A stretch of DNA of 64,000 nt from Bacillota bacterium (GTDB lineage: Bacteria > Bacillota > Clostridia > Acetivibrionales > DTU013): the NCBI GenBank assembly GCA_023433505.1, contig JAEZCO010000007.1:1-64000 (forward strand), given 5' to 3'. A program made the translations under genes and the position numbers. The first letter of the stretch is position 1. Each line of letters begins with the position of its first letter. The notes beneath the pieces are model-generated. The model had not been told where the DNA came from. It saw nothing but the letters and a program-made list of their open reading frames with translations, and did no database searches. Below, piece by piece: positions 17,177 through 27,008 of this stretch.

Positions 17177-18931
17177 CTACATGCTTTCTTCATCATAAAC
17201 CGCCGGAATCCTGAACCAAATCCTTACACCCTGTCCTTCAGTAGAGATTATATCATACCCCAGCTCATCCCCAAAATATAATGTCAATCTTCTGATAACA
17301 TTTTTTATACCTACATTTTTCTTCACTTCAGCTTCATTCTCTATGTACCGCTTGATGTCATCGATCTGTTCATCCTGCATTCCGATGCCATTATCTATGA
17401 CGCTGCATTCTATGTATTTACCCATAAACAGGACCTTTACCGTAATCAAACCGTATCCTTCGGTATTCTCAATCCCATGAACACAAGCGTTCTCTACAAA
17501 GGTGGTCAGCGACATTTTGGGTATTCTGCAGCTTTCCGCCTGATTGTCAACAAAAATACTGTACTTCAATTCCTCCCCGAACCGGTATTGTTCAATCTCC
17601 AGATAGTTTCTTACAAAGGATATCTCTTCGCTGACGGTGATCATGTCCTTGTCCCATGTCAGGCTGATTCTGAAGAGATTTGCCAGGTTTTTGACGATCT
17701 GTGCGGTCTCCTTCTCACCCTTCAGCATACTTCGCATGTTTATAGCGCCCAGACAGTTAAAAAGAAAATGCGGATTTATCTGGCTTTGCAGTGCATTGAT
17801 TTCGGCCTGTCTTTTCTGAAGCTCAATATTTTTCTTCTGCAGGCTGACTTCATATACATCGCTTATCAACTGCTTGATCTTCTGTACCATGGAATTGAAG
17901 GCTTCCATCAGTTGTCCTATCTCATCCCGGGCCGGTGTGTGCTCAATAAATTCGAATTTCTGGTTGTCAACCTTTTTTACATACTTTGTAATCAGCCTGA
18001 GTCTGGTGTTCAGCGACTTTGAAATTACTACTATGACCATGGTGGGTATAAGCAAATTGATGAAGATCAAAAAAATATAGATTCTCACCAATTTAGAGTC
18101 GTTACCGCTGAAAATATGCCTGCGCGGAGTAAATATGCTCACATTCCATTTTTCTTTATCCAGGATGCCCTCAAGGCTTTTAACGATACTGATTGAGCCT
18201 TCCGGCGGCTCGATGTCCTTAATGGAGTAAAAGGCATCCGGCTTGTTGGTTTCAGGGCTGTTGGAGAAAATAACCCTCCCGTTTTCATCGTAAATATAAA
18301 TTTTACCCTCTGCAAACTCATGACTGAGGATATCATTGAAATATTTAAAATCCAGATCGATTTTGATCAGGTATCCATTTCGGCTTTTTTCATTCGAAGA
18401 AGGATTGTTCTTTATCAACGATAAGCTCTTCGTCTTACCATCCATTCCTCCAATGATATGAAACAGCCTGGATCCGTTACTTTTTACCTGCCTGTACCAA
18501 TACGTGCTTCTGACGGTATTATCTATCTTGTAATAGTTGCCTCCGTTAATAATGGATTCATTCTCCAGGAAAACACCGGTCTGGCGTATTTGAGGAAAAG
18601 CAAAGCGGTAGGAATTAAAGTATTCACGCAAAAAATTGTCGAAGGTGTTAAAGTAATCGCTCATGTCGGTAAATTTCTTTGAGGCGGCTTCATTGAATCT
18701 GGCATCGGTAAACACAATATTCGCAAGCTTTATACATTGGTTTACTCCCTCTCTTAACTGCATATATACTTTATCATATGAGCCTTCTACATCAACCAGC
18801 TGCTGTTCATTCAGGTTGGTGGATATGATATTGATCACAATCCAATTGGTGACAAGCATCGGCACCACTACACACAATGCATAGAGAAAAATCAGTTTTG
18901 TTTTCACCGTAAAATTATCAATAAACTTCAT
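17177..18931 (-). CDS. YesM-like sensor histidine kinase
   Basis: This 584-residue membrane kinase has two transmembrane helices (about residues 10-35 and 285-305) enclosing an extracytoplasmic dCache-like sensor. A HAMP segment, the LytS/YesM-type kinase box QSQINPHFLFNCLGAINMRS (phospho-His near 392) and a GHKL ATPase domain with NACVHGIE (N box) and VIDNGIGM (G1) follow. It phosphorylates the YesN-like protein encoded next. The upstream neighbours are the permeases of a sugar ABC transporter, the usual context for this class. Confidence 0.93.
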   Translation of the reverse strand: MKFIDNFTVKTKLIFLYALCVVVPMLVTNWIVINIISTNLNEQQLVDVEGSYDKVYMQLREGVNQCIKLANIVFTDARFNEAASKKFTDMSDYFNTFDNFLREYFNSYRFAFPQIRQTGVFLENESIINGGNYYKIDNTVRSTYWYRQVKSNGSRLFHIIGGMDGKTKSLSLIKNNPSSNEKSRNGYLIKIDLDFKYFNDILSHEFAEGKIYIYDENGRVIFSNSPETNKPDAFYSIKDIEPPEGSISIVKSLEGILDKEKWNVSIFTPRRHIFSGNDSKLVRIYIFLIFINLLIPTMVIVVISKSLNTRLRLITKYVKKVDNQKFEFIEHTPARDEIGQLMEAFNSMVQKIKQLISDVYEVSLQKKNIELQKRQAEINALQSQINPHFLFNCLGAINMRSMLKGEKETAQIVKNLANLFRISLTWDKDMITVSEEISFVRNYLEIEQYRFGEELKYSIFVDNQAESCRIPKMSLTTFVENACVHGIENTEGYGLITVKVLFMGKYIECSVIDNGIGMQDEQIDDIKRYIENEAEVKKNVGIKNVIRRLTLYFGDELGYDIISTEGQGVRIWFRIPAVYDEESM

Positions 18932-18995
18932 ATTTCCATCCTTTATAAAACTTCACATCGATTAATCATTATGTCGGTGAAACCCTGTCAAAACT

Positions 18996-19901
18996 TTACT
19001 CTTTCACACCGCCCAGAACCAATCCGGCTACAAAGTGCTTTTGGAGAAACGGATATACGAACATGATGGGGACTATGACGACAATTGTAATGGTGGCCCG
19101 TACCGCAACGGGAGTTATTCTTGCAGCGCCGGAATTGGCCATATAATTGACGCTTTTGCCTATCCCCTGATTCTGTGTGGATGCTATTACTTTCAACAGC
19201 TCGTACTGGAGGGTATATAGATCGGAATTGGAAGAACAATAAATAAATGTATCAAACCAGCTGTTCCACTGTCCCACTCCGATAAACAAGGCGATTGTCG
19301 CAAGCACCGGCTTGGAAAGCGGAAGCATGATTTGCAGGAACATTCTGAAATCGCCTGCCCCATCTATTTTGCCCGATTCAAAAAAGCTTTCGGGAATTTC
19401 CTCCATAAACGTCCTCATTACAATGAGATTAAAAGCGCTAATCAGGCCGGGGACGATATAAACCAAAAAATTATTCGTCAGACCAAGGGTTCTTGTCAGC
19501 ATATAGGAGGGTATCAGCCCGCCGTCAAAATACATTGTAAGAATGAATATGACTGTAACTGTTTTTTTAAAGATAAACTCCTTCCTGCTCAGTACATAAG
19601 CAAGCATGGCAGTACAGAACAGCTGCAGACCCACTCCAAGGATGGTTCTTGCTACAGATATGAATGCTGCATGGTATATACTTTTGGTGCTTAACAGCAT
19701 TATATAGTTTTGAATAGTGAACTTTCTTGGCAGTATTGTTATACCTCCTTTCAGGCTGTCAACTGCATCATTCAAAGAAATTGCAATAGTATTCCAGAAT
19801 GGATATATCGTTGCAATAGCAATAATGGTCATGATGCCATAAAGAAAAACTAAAAAGGTGGTATCTCCTAAAGTATCAACTCTTTTTTTGTATGTAGCCA
19901 C
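18996..19901 (-). CDS. Carbohydrate ABC transporter permease, YtcP/MalG type
   Basis: This 301-residue inner-membrane permease has six predicted helices and the EAA loop ESFFESGKIDGAGDFRMFLQIMLPLSKPVL that contacts the ATPase. The C-terminal end FVAGLVLGGVKE is typical of YtcP/LplC-type proteins. It forms a heterodimer with the 19917-20858 permease. The ATP-binding subunit is absent from the locus, as is usual in this subfamily where a shared MsmX-type ATPase serves several importers. It starts with GTG behind AAGGAG and is separated from the preceding permease gene by 15 bases. Confidence 0.93.
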   Translation of the reverse strand: MATYKKRVDTLGDTTFLVFLYGIMTIIAIATIYPFWNTIAISLNDAVDSLKGGITILPRKFTIQNYIMLLSTKSIYHAAFISVARTILGVGLQLFCTAMLAYVLSRKEFIFKKTVTVIFILTMYFDGGLIPSYMLTRTLGLTNNFLVYIVPGLISAFNLIVMRTFMEEIPESFFESGKIDGAGDFRMFLQIMLPLSKPVLATIALFIGVGQWNSWFDTFIYCSSNSDLYTLQYELLKVIASTQNQGIGKSVNYMANSGAARITPVAVRATITIVVIVPIMFVYPFLQKHFVAGLVLGGVKE

Positions 19902-19916
19902 AATGCTCGCTCCTTA

Positions 19917-20858
19917 TTAAATGATCCCATATTTTAACACTTTTTTGGAAATAAAATTGGACGACAGCACCAGAATGATTGCAACGACACTTTGAAAAAG
20001 ACCTGCGGCTGTTCCAAAGGAGTAATTACCGGCTCTTAGTCCATAATCCAGTACATAAATCTGGATGACTTCGGAATAATCCAGAATAAAAGCATTTTGA
20101 AGCAAATATTGCAGCTCGAATCCGGAACGGATCAGGTTACCGATATTCATAATAAGAAGTATTATAAAAGTAGTCTTAAGCCCGGGAAGAGTAATATGTA
20201 AAATTTTTCTATACCTTCCCGCACCATCCATTTCAGCAGATTCATAAAGCGATGGATTTATCGATGCTATTGCAGCCAAATAAACAATGGCGTTCCAACC
20301 CATCTCTTTCCAAACGCCTGTTATTCCGATGATGCCCCAGAAGTATTTCCCTTCACCCAGCCACATGATTGGCTTGTCGATAAGATGAAAGGTCTGAAGC
20401 AGTTCATTGATCGCTCCGGTCTGGGGAGCAAGCATCAACTGTACAAGTCCTGCTACAACCGACCAGGAAACGAAGTGCGGGATATATGAAATTGTTTGAA
20501 TCGTTCTCTTAAACATTATGTTTTTAAATTCATTCAAAAATATTGCAAAGGCTATGGACGTGACAAAGCCCAATATAATGCCTATAATACTCATGGCCAG
20601 GGTATTTCTTATTACCAATAAAAATCTGTCATCGGTAAATAATGACTTAAAATGCTTGAGACCCACCCATTTCTGCTCAAAAAAGCTTCTGCTGACCTTA
20701 AAATCCTGAAAAGCCATTGTCCATCCCCAAATCGGGAGGTAGTTAAATATAAAAATATATATGATAAAAGGCAGACTCATCAAGATCAACTGCTTTTGCT
20801 TGATTATCGTTTTGAATGCCAGCTTTCCTCGGCTGTGACTGGTTATGACTGTTTCCAT
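19917..20858 (-). CDS. Carbohydrate ABC transporter permease, LplB type
   Basis: This 313-residue permease has six predicted helices and the EAA loop ESAEMDGAGRYRKILHITLPGL. It pairs with the YtcP-type permease to import an oligosaccharide delivered by the lipoprotein encoded upstream. ATG at 20858 is chosen for the GGGGGC site and the family N-terminus (KQKQLILMSLPFIIYIFIF); a longer frame to 20963 would run back into the binding-protein gene. A hairpin at 20886-20923 separates it from that gene. Confidence 0.92.
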   Translation of the reverse strand: METVITSHSRGKLAFKTIIKQKQLILMSLPFIIYIFIFNYLPIWGWTMAFQDFKVSRSFFEQKWVGLKHFKSLFTDDRFLLVIRNTLAMSIIGIILGFVTSIAFAIFLNEFKNIMFKRTIQTISYIPHFVSWSVVAGLVQLMLAPQTGAINELLQTFHLIDKPIMWLGEGKYFWGIIGITGVWKEMGWNAIVYLAAIASINPSLYESAEMDGAGRYRKILHITLPGLKTTFIILLIMNIGNLIRSGFELQYLLQNAFILDYSEVIQIYVLDYGLRAGNYSFGTAAGLFQSVVAIILVLSSNFISKKVLKYGII

Positions 20859-20885
20859 AAATGCCCCCGTATTGTTATGGATTAG

Positions 20886-20923
20886 GAAAGAGGGAGTCAT
20901 AAATCTCTTCTGCCCCCTCTTTC
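20886..20923 (-). terminator. Intercistronic hairpin after the binding-protein gene
   Basis: GAAAGAGGG (20886-20894) pairs perfectly with CCCTCTTTC (20915-20923), between the binding protein and first permease. There is no T-run, so it more likely stabilises the upstream message than ends it, giving more binding protein than permease. Confidence 0.5.
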
Positions 20924-20938
20924 TGCTGTTCCAATCTG

Positions 20939-22648
20939 CTACTTCCAGTTTTCCGTTCTCCACTTGATGGTTTCGTTATAAAGGTCGATGATCGGCTTGA
21001 CGTCAATCTTCTTCAGTTCATCCTGGAATTCATTCCATACGCCTTCAAATTTATCCGGTGCAGCGATAATGGCTTTTGAATAGTACTTGAAGGAAAGGTC
21101 ATCCAGCTTTTGATGTATTGTTGCAGCATCACCTCCGCGGGGTACGTCCCAGAGAGGATAGTATGCTGCTGACTTCTGAGGCGGAGGAGTCAGCATCTGG
21201 TACCAGTTTTGCTTTCCGTAGGCATTCAGGATTTCCTTGTCCAGACCGGTCAGCGTCTGTTGGAAGATTTCCGGCTGTTCATTCGGGTTGACCGCGTTTC
21301 CATCCGACCTTGTTCCGCCAAGATATGCCATGAAGCCTAGTATCTGGCCATTCCATTTATATGCATCCGAAGCTGTGGATTTTGTAATCTGCTCCTTTGT
21401 CATATTGAATCTGCCGTCTTCCTGTACAAAGTAGTCTTCGTCTTTGACACCCCACTTCAACAGTGTCTGTGTCTCTTCCTGCGCCAGATATTCAAAGAAT
21501 TTCAGCAAGCGTACCGGGTCTTTACATCCAACAGTGATTGTCGGACCTACAGTTACGGATGTGACGGGCTTTTCGGTGTATCTGTCTACTATGCCTTCTT
21601 CAAAAGTAATCGGGATCGGCATGTATGTTCTTTCAATCTTGCCCGCCTCGGTCAAAGGTTTTTCTCCCGCTTCAAACTGCCATCTGTGGTCATAGAAGGC
21701 AAGAACAGCGCCGCTGGCGATTTTTGCAATATATTGGTCATAATTCATAAAGAAGCATTCGGGATCAATAAGGCCCTTGTTATATGCCTGGTTGTAAATT
21801 TGCAGGTAACGCTTGGTAACATCCTTATTCTGGACAATATCTGCCGTATAGTTTTCAGAAGTAAAATTATTCGGCTCAACTATGTATGCGCCATTATTCG
21901 GATATCCTCCCAGATTCAGCGGTCCGTTTATGAGGCAGAATCTGCGCCACTCGTGTGTAAGGATTTCAAAGGGGACGGTATCGGTGCCATCAATCTTGGG
22001 GTACTTTTGCTTATATTTTTCTACGATGTCAAAAAGCTGCTCAATGGTTCTGATCTTCGGATAGCCAAATTCCTTGACAATTGCCTTTTGAATCCAATAG
22101 GTACCGTTCAGCTGGGTATTTTGCGTATATTCGCCCTCTATCATCTGTGAAGGAATTACATACAGATGGCCGTCCTTTGCATGCATCTTTTTCCAATATG
22201 GCCCGATATATTCCTTCAATGAGGGTGCATTCTTTTCAATCAGTTCTTCCAGAGGCACCAAAGCACCTGCATCTATGAAATTATTGATATCTTTTGTGTT
22301 GGACGCATTGGCAAAAAAGTCGGGATAATCACCGGAAGCCAGCATAATTCCGACCTTTGTATCCACATCTCCCACAGATGTATCATATTTTATAGTAACT
22401 CCGGTCTTTTCTTGAATCATTTTTATAATCTTATTGTTTTCGTCGGGTAAATTGGCAGTATCAACAAATGCTGTAAATTGAATGGGCTCCGGTTTAACAT
22501 CCGTCGGCGCCTGTGTTTCCGAATTAGCTTCAGTAGCTGAAGTTGCAGCAGAACTTGCGTTGTTTGCTGAACTGCCGCAGCCGGATAGTGCTAAAGTGAA
22601 TGCAAACAGGACTGACAGCAACAAAGCAATTGCCTTGCTTAATTTCAT
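20939..22648 (-). CDS. Extracellular solute-binding lipoprotein, LplA-like
   Basis: This 569-residue lipoprotein has a signal peptide ending in the lipobox LALSGC (Cys24) and a Ser/Ala/Glu-rich spacer. The mature domain is of the large COG1653 type used for oligosaccharides (TGVTIKYDTSVGDVDTKVGIMLASGDYPDFF, and a VTVGPTITVGCKDPVRLLKFFEYL hinge region). It sits on the outer face of the membrane and hands substrate to the two permeases downstream. The start at 22648 has GAGGAGG. First gene of the transport-signalling operon that ends with the YesM/YesN pair. The ligand is not identifiable; the GH5 enzyme suggests a beta-glucan or mannan oligosaccharide. Confidence 0.93.
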   Translation of the reverse strand: MKLSKAIALLLSVLFAFTLALSGCGSSANNASSAATSATEANSETQAPTDVKPEPIQFTAFVDTANLPDENNKIIKMIQEKTGVTIKYDTSVGDVDTKVGIMLASGDYPDFFANASNTKDINNFIDAGALVPLEELIEKNAPSLKEYIGPYWKKMHAKDGHLYVIPSQMIEGEYTQNTQLNGTYWIQKAIVKEFGYPKIRTIEQLFDIVEKYKQKYPKIDGTDTVPFEILTHEWRRFCLINGPLNLGGYPNNGAYIVEPNNFTSENYTADIVQNKDVTKRYLQIYNQAYNKGLIDPECFFMNYDQYIAKIASGAVLAFYDHRWQFEAGEKPLTEAGKIERTYMPIPITFEEGIVDRYTEKPVTSVTVGPTITVGCKDPVRLLKFFEYLAQEETQTLLKWGVKDEDYFVQEDGRFNMTKEQITKSTASDAYKWNGQILGFMAYLGGTRSDGNAVNPNEQPEIFQQTLTGLDKEILNAYGKQNWYQMLTPPPQKSAAYYPLWDVPRGGDAATIHQKLDDLSFKYYSKAIIAAPDKFEGVWNEFQDELKKIDVKPIIDLYNETIKWRTENWK

Positions 22649-22854
22649 AAGATTCCTCCTCAATATTAGAAATAATCAGAAATTACTGAATAGTTCCCGA
22701 TCAAGCGCTCAATCTCGACTATGAAATTATTATATTTCTGTTTTGCACATCCTTCAATACCATAAACCTCATATTTTATGTTATAAATCTTAGTAATGTT
22801 TTAACGAGCTGTGAAATAACCATATATTCTACTGTACTTCTCTTCACCATGATT

Positions 22855-23874
22855 TTATTTATCCAGCAGCGACAGCTCCTCTGCCAGTTTCCGCCCTGCT
22901 TCTTCATAGCTTTGTATTATCAGGTCATAGAGCGGATATTCCGGACTGCCGTCAATTTCTCCCTTGCCGTCATGAAGCTCAATCATGCGCCGGACGCCCT
23001 CGGTCCAGGTGATGGTATATTTGAAATTCAAATCCTTCTTTGCCGCACTGTTATCATAAATGCTGTTGAATTTAAAATTCAGCGGGCACCATTCTGCGGA
23101 TTTCGGGGCCATCCTCGCCAGTAAACCGGCAGGAATCGGGATGAATTTTGTTGCAGGAGCATTCATTGCCCTGGCTGCAGTAGTATAATACTCCTCCCAT
23201 GTCATCCATTCATCTCCCGTTACATTGTATGCCTTTCCGTATGTATCCGGGTTACAGACGGCTTGTGCAAAAGCTTTGCCGACATCATCCCTGTGACAGG
23301 ACGTCCAAAAGGATGTACCGTCCCCCAGGACAATAACGGGCTCGCCCCTGCGGATGCGTTTCAGCAAGGCCGTTCCGGGTCCCAGAAGGCTTATTGGCGT
23401 GCTGCTGTCCTGGTAAGTTGCCGCCGGACGCAGAATGGTCAGGGCGAAATCGCCTCTGTTCCCGGCTTCTTCCAGTATGTTTTCGCACAAGACCTTATTA
23501 TGGGCATATTCGAAGGCGGGGTCCGCTCCACGCTGAAAATCTTCCTTTACGGGATACATCCCCGCAGGCTTTTTATATACATCTACGGTACTGCAGAAAA
23601 TGAACTGTCCGAGCCTCCCTTTGAATGCCCGTACAACGCTCTCAGCATCTTCAGGAGTGTAGTTTACCATATCGATGACACAGTCAAATTCTCCGGATTT
23701 CTTCATGGTTTCTTCAAAAGAGGCATAGTCATTGCGGTTACCGGTTATGCACCTTGCCCCGTCGATTTTACCGTTTCCTCTGTTGTACAGCGTTACATCC
23801 GACCCTTTCTCCAAAAGCAGCGTTGTAACCGCCGTACTTATCGTCCCTGTTCCGCCGATGATTAATATCTTCAT
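22855..23874 (-). CDS. NAD-dependent epimerase/dehydratase family protein
   Basis: This 339-residue short-chain-type enzyme has the N-terminal dinucleotide motif IIGGTGTIS and the extended-SDR active-site pair Tyr-x-x-x-Lys in FEYAHNKVLCENIL. The family contains sugar-nucleotide epimerases, reductases and RNA-binding relatives of this length; the sequence after GGTG (TIST...) and DYASFEETMK resemble the group often labelled isoflavone-reductase or SDR-type without known substrate. The start at 23874 has GAGGTGG. It lies upstream of the binding-protein gene with a 206-base gap, so it may or may not be in that operon. Confidence 0.85.
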   Translation of the reverse strand: MKILIIGGTGTISTAVTTLLLEKGSDVTLYNRGNGKIDGARCITGNRNDYASFEETMKKSGEFDCVIDMVNYTPEDAESVVRAFKGRLGQFIFCSTVDVYKKPAGMYPVKEDFQRGADPAFEYAHNKVLCENILEEAGNRGDFALTILRPAATYQDSSTPISLLGPGTALLKRIRRGEPVIVLGDGTSFWTSCHRDDVGKAFAQAVCNPDTYGKAYNVTGDEWMTWEEYYTTAARAMNAPATKFIPIPAGLLARMAPKSAEWCPLNFKFNSIYDNSAAKKDLNFKYTITWTEGVRRMIELHDGKGEIDGSPEYPLYDLIIQSYEEAGRKLAEELSLLDK

Positions 23875-24111
23875 ACCAGCCACCTCATTTCAAATTTTCA
23901 TGTACCCCACGCTTATTACGCACAACTTTTGCCGCTCTACTCGTTTGCGATAGCACCATTATATTGAATGCTGCGGCTGCGTGCAATACCACAAATCAAT
24001 TCGTTGTGGTGGTTAAACATGCTGAAATTCTGAATATATAATCATGGCGAGGAGCTTGCGACGCGGTATTCTAATGATTTATGAGGCACATACAGGTATT
24101 CTTCAGTGTCA

Positions 24112-24150
24112 GAGATTGCCGCGCTACACTTCGTTTCACTCGCAATGACA
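24112..24150 (+). repeat. Dispersed repeat R1, copy 3
   Basis: Begins GAGATTGCCGCGCT and ends ACTCGCAATGACA; same ends and length as the copies at 11474 and 11921 with a changed middle. Confidence 0.7.
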
Positions 24151-24233
24151 TATACCGAAGGGGTATATTAAAGACTCGGTATAGAAAAATAATGACCAAT
24201 CAACTGACGCAACGAGTTCTTTCAATTTGCGCA

Positions 24234-24274
24234 CAAAAAAACTGCCTCGAATCAGTATTTGATTTTGAGGCAGT
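24234..24274 (-). terminator. Intrinsic terminator of the SLH gene
   Basis: On the minus strand an 8-bp perfect stem ACTGCCTC/GAGGCAGT (24267-24274 with 24241-24248) is followed by TTTTTTG, about 60 bases after the stop at 24333. Confidence 0.8.
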
Positions 24275-24332
24275 CCCTTTTCTGCAGTATATTGTGCTTG
24301 TATATGCAATAGCTCAGCAGGCTATTTCGGTG

Positions 24333-26288
24333 TTAGTCAAAGTCCACGCCGGTGGAAACACGAAAGCTTATGTCCGAATTCACTCTGCTCCCATCGTTAT
24401 AATCCATGACGCTTTTAAACTTAACGCCGCTGTATTGGGTCTCTACCCTGGCGATTTTATCATTATCGTCAAGGAAAACCGACAGTTGGATTTTGTCCAT
24501 TCGATAAGCATCCTTTGCACTCTGATACCAGGCGGACATGTAAAAGCCGTCTATATTATCCAGCCGCGGAAACGGAGCCTGAGTTACGGAACATAGGAAA
24601 TTCGTTCTGGTCTGGTAATTGAAATACTTGCTCAATGCATCCGCATTCTCCAAAGTTACCGTATACCTGGTGAGGGTCTGTCCATTCACGCTTACTTTAT
24701 CCGCTTTCTTGACGGGTAAATCGAACGCGGCTGCAATATCTATTATTTTCACCGGAGGGTATACAATATCACGGACACTTCCTTTCAAAAAGTCGATACC
24801 GCGGAACTGATCCGGACTCTTTGTAACCCAATTTCCCGTGCTGAGATCCTTCATTGAATAGTCAATTTTGCTGCCTAATGCACTGTATTTGGAGTCAAGG
24901 GTTTTTGAATCAGGCGAGCTGTATAGCAGGGAATTACTGACGGCGGATATTTTGCTGTTTATATTTGTTACATAGGGTATGGTATTATCTCCCGGCGTAT
25001 CATGGGCGTTTTTGTCATTATTGAAAAATCCGTCCATGGTATGGTTGATATTTATAAATTTATCATTGTCCAGGTTCTTGAGGTTTATTTCCATATCCAT
25101 TTTAAAGCCGCCAAACAAGGGGCTGTAAAAGTAGTGATCCATTACCGCTTTATTAAGATTGGGATAGGACCTTACGGAACTGCTGGCAAGCGTAAGGATA
25201 TAGCTGTGATTGTCCCATTTTACTTCAAAGCCTAATTCCTGGGCTAACTGACGGGCAGGTACAAACACAGTCCCATTGATTTTTACCGGAGCGGCGGCAA
25301 GCGTAATGAGCTTGTCTTTTGGCGCAGCATCTCCGCTATAGGGATCGGTCAAATAGTCGCTCACATTCTTATAAGCATCCGTCCTGCCAATCTTCATATA
25401 AATACTCTTATGCTGGTTTGCGTTATCTTTTATCCATCCTCTTTCCGCAAAAATTACACCGCTTTCCTCATTGAGATTGCAGCTTACTCCGGCGTCTGCC
25501 AGCGCATCATAAGGAATCAAAACCTCTCCGTTTTGCAGCACCGGTGACGCTTTAAGATGCAGGATATCGCCATTCACAGCCACTTGAGGCTTCCTGCCAT
25601 ATTTCTCTTGATACTCCTTTGATTTACTCAGGATACTCTCCTTATTGTCCAATAACCTCTCGGTAAGAACAGCCGCCTGCTCCCTCAGGGCATTTCCCCC
25701 GGGAGAAAATGTATTGCTGCCGGTCCCCGTCATTAAGCCGCTGGAAATTGCAAATTCCACATAGCTCTTTGAAAAGCCGGACACTTTGCCTTTATCCAGC
25801 ATTTTATCCAGGTTTTCATAGCCCATGCCGGTACCTTTTTCATCAAAAAACAGCCCCAGCGAACGTACAAAAATAACCGCCATCTGCTCTCTGTTACAGG
25901 GCTGGTTTATCCCGAACTCATTTACGGACACTCCGTTAATAATGCCTTTCTGATAGGCCGTTTCAATATATTTATAGGCCCAGCTCTCTTTCGGTACATC
26001 CTTAAATGTGGGCACAGCAGGAACATCCTCTGTATTGAGCCCCAATGCAGTGACAATGATTTTTACCATTTGGGCACGCGTAACTGTCCCTTGAGGATTA
26101 AAATTGCCCTTATCGTCGCCGCTTATTATTCCCTTGTCCGCCAAAGCCAGGATTACCGCCCTGGCATACCCGGAAGATTTAGCAATATCATTTATCTGTG
26201 CCGCATAGGCATTGGCCCCTACTATTGCCAGCATACCGCATATCAATATCAGGGCAAAAACCGCTTTCGCTCCACGTGTATGGATCAT
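24333..26288 (-). CDS. SLH-domain cell-surface protein with copper-amine-oxidase-N-like stalk
   Basis: This 651-residue exported protein has a signal peptide (cut near residue 29, after AYA) and three S-layer-homology repeats to about residue 215 (GNFNPQGTVTRAQMVKIIV, SWAYKYIETAYQKGIINGV, GGNALREQAAVL). These bind pyruvylated secondary wall polymer. A Cu_amine_oxidN1-like region (about 255-375; VLIPYDALADAGVSCN, VFVPARQLAQELGFEVKWDN) and a C-terminal domain of unknown type follow. No catalytic residues are evident; such proteins are usually wall-anchored modules that bind or present something. ATG follows AGGAGGAACTAC. A single-gene unit with its own terminator. Confidence 0.88.
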   Translation of the reverse strand: MIHTRGAKAVFALILICGMLAIVGANAYAAQINDIAKSSGYARAVILALADKGIISGDDKGNFNPQGTVTRAQMVKIIVTALGLNTEDVPAVPTFKDVPKESWAYKYIETAYQKGIINGVSVNEFGINQPCNREQMAVIFVRSLGLFFDEKGTGMGYENLDKMLDKGKVSGFSKSYVEFAISSGLMTGTGSNTFSPGGNALREQAAVLTERLLDNKESILSKSKEYQEKYGRKPQVAVNGDILHLKASPVLQNGEVLIPYDALADAGVSCNLNEESGVIFAERGWIKDNANQHKSIYMKIGRTDAYKNVSDYLTDPYSGDAAPKDKLITLAAAPVKINGTVFVPARQLAQELGFEVKWDNHSYILTLASSSVRSYPNLNKAVMDHYFYSPLFGGFKMDMEINLKNLDNDKFININHTMDGFFNNDKNAHDTPGDNTIPYVTNINSKISAVSNSLLYSSPDSKTLDSKYSALGSKIDYSMKDLSTGNWVTKSPDQFRGIDFLKGSVRDIVYPPVKIIDIAAAFDLPVKKADKVSVNGQTLTRYTVTLENADALSKYFNYQTRTNFLCSVTQAPFPRLDNIDGFYMSAWYQSAKDAYRMDKIQLSVFLDDNDKIARVETQYSGVKFKSVMDYNDGSRVNSDISFRVSTGVDFD

Positions 26289-26541
26289 CGTAGTTCCTCC
26301 TGTTAAAAAATATTTTCAAATGCTTTTTATTGCATACTCATAGTAACAAATTCCTGCCCATGAATGCACTGTTATTATTTAGTAGTACTGCTAATATTAC
26401 TTAGTCTCAGGCCTCTGGCGTATTTTCATTCCCAGGAAGCCCTTTGCGCTGTCGCCGCTTTTTTGAAGCTATATTTCCCAAACCTTCAGATAGTGTAGTA
26501 ATCCCTACGCCTCATGAATAAAATTATTGGGGGTGAGTTAT

Positions 26542-26889
26542 ATGGCAATAACCGTAAAGAAGGTCGAACAATGGTCGGCAAAAAAGAAAACAGACAAATT
26601 GCTGAAAGCGCTGACGGTTGATGCGACAGACATCCGCGTTGCAGTTATCAAAGCATTGGGAACGGTACAGGATGAAAATGTTATGCATACCTTGATTACT
26701 CTTCTTAAGGATCCCAATACCGCCATCCGCGGAAGTGCCGCCGATGCTCTGGGCGCTCTAAGCAATGCAAGGTCCCTTGAATTCGTCCGGCAAATGTGGA
26801 TGATTGAAACGGATGAAGAAGTACGGGAAAAGGCAAGAGTGGCTATCGCAAAGATAAAGGCCAACGCTGTCCAAACGGAAAGGGCATGA
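26542..26889 (+). CDS. Small HEAT-repeat protein
   Basis: This 115-residue cytosolic protein consists of HEAT/PBS-lyase-type helical repeats: VDATDIRVAVIKALGTVQDENVMHTLITLL, DPNTAIRGSAADALGALSNARSLEFV and ETDEEVREKARVAIAKIK. Such modules bind proteins or pigments and are not enzymes on their own. ATG at 26542 lies six bases after GGGGGTGAG. It stands alone between two minus-strand genes and shares a bidirectional terminator at 26918-26953. Confidence 0.85.
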   Translation: MAITVKKVEQWSAKKKTDKLLKALTVDATDIRVAVIKALGTVQDENVMHTLITLLKDPNTAIRGSAADALGALSNARSLEFVRQMWMIETDEEVREKARVAIAKIKANAVQTERA

Positions 26890-26917
26890 CCGCATATGAC
26901 CTGTGCAAAACAAGGAA

Positions 26918-26953
26918 CCCCTCAGGAGGTTCGAGAAAACGCTTCCTGAGGGG
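26918..26953. terminator. Bidirectional terminator between convergent genes
   Basis: CCCCTCAGGA (26918-26927) pairs perfectly with TCCTGAGGGG (26944-26953). T-rich sequence follows on the plus strand, and the element lies between the HEAT gene and the stop of the converging 27009-27845 gene. Confidence 0.75.
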
Positions 26954-27008
26954 CCTCTTATTCTTTTGGCAACCGCTCAACAAAGAGCCGGCCGTTGTCT
27001 GACGCCCG

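Larger units (their letters stand above)
23875..24332. other. 458-bp stretch without a gene
   Basis: It holds one copy of dispersed repeat R1 (24112-24150) and the terminator of the SLH gene (24234-24274). I see no further gene or promoter that I would defend. Confidence 0.6.

Noticed and set aside
23263..23865. 200-codon plus-strand frame
   Set aside because: It is antisense to the NAD-dependent epimerase gene, whose motifs are intact.
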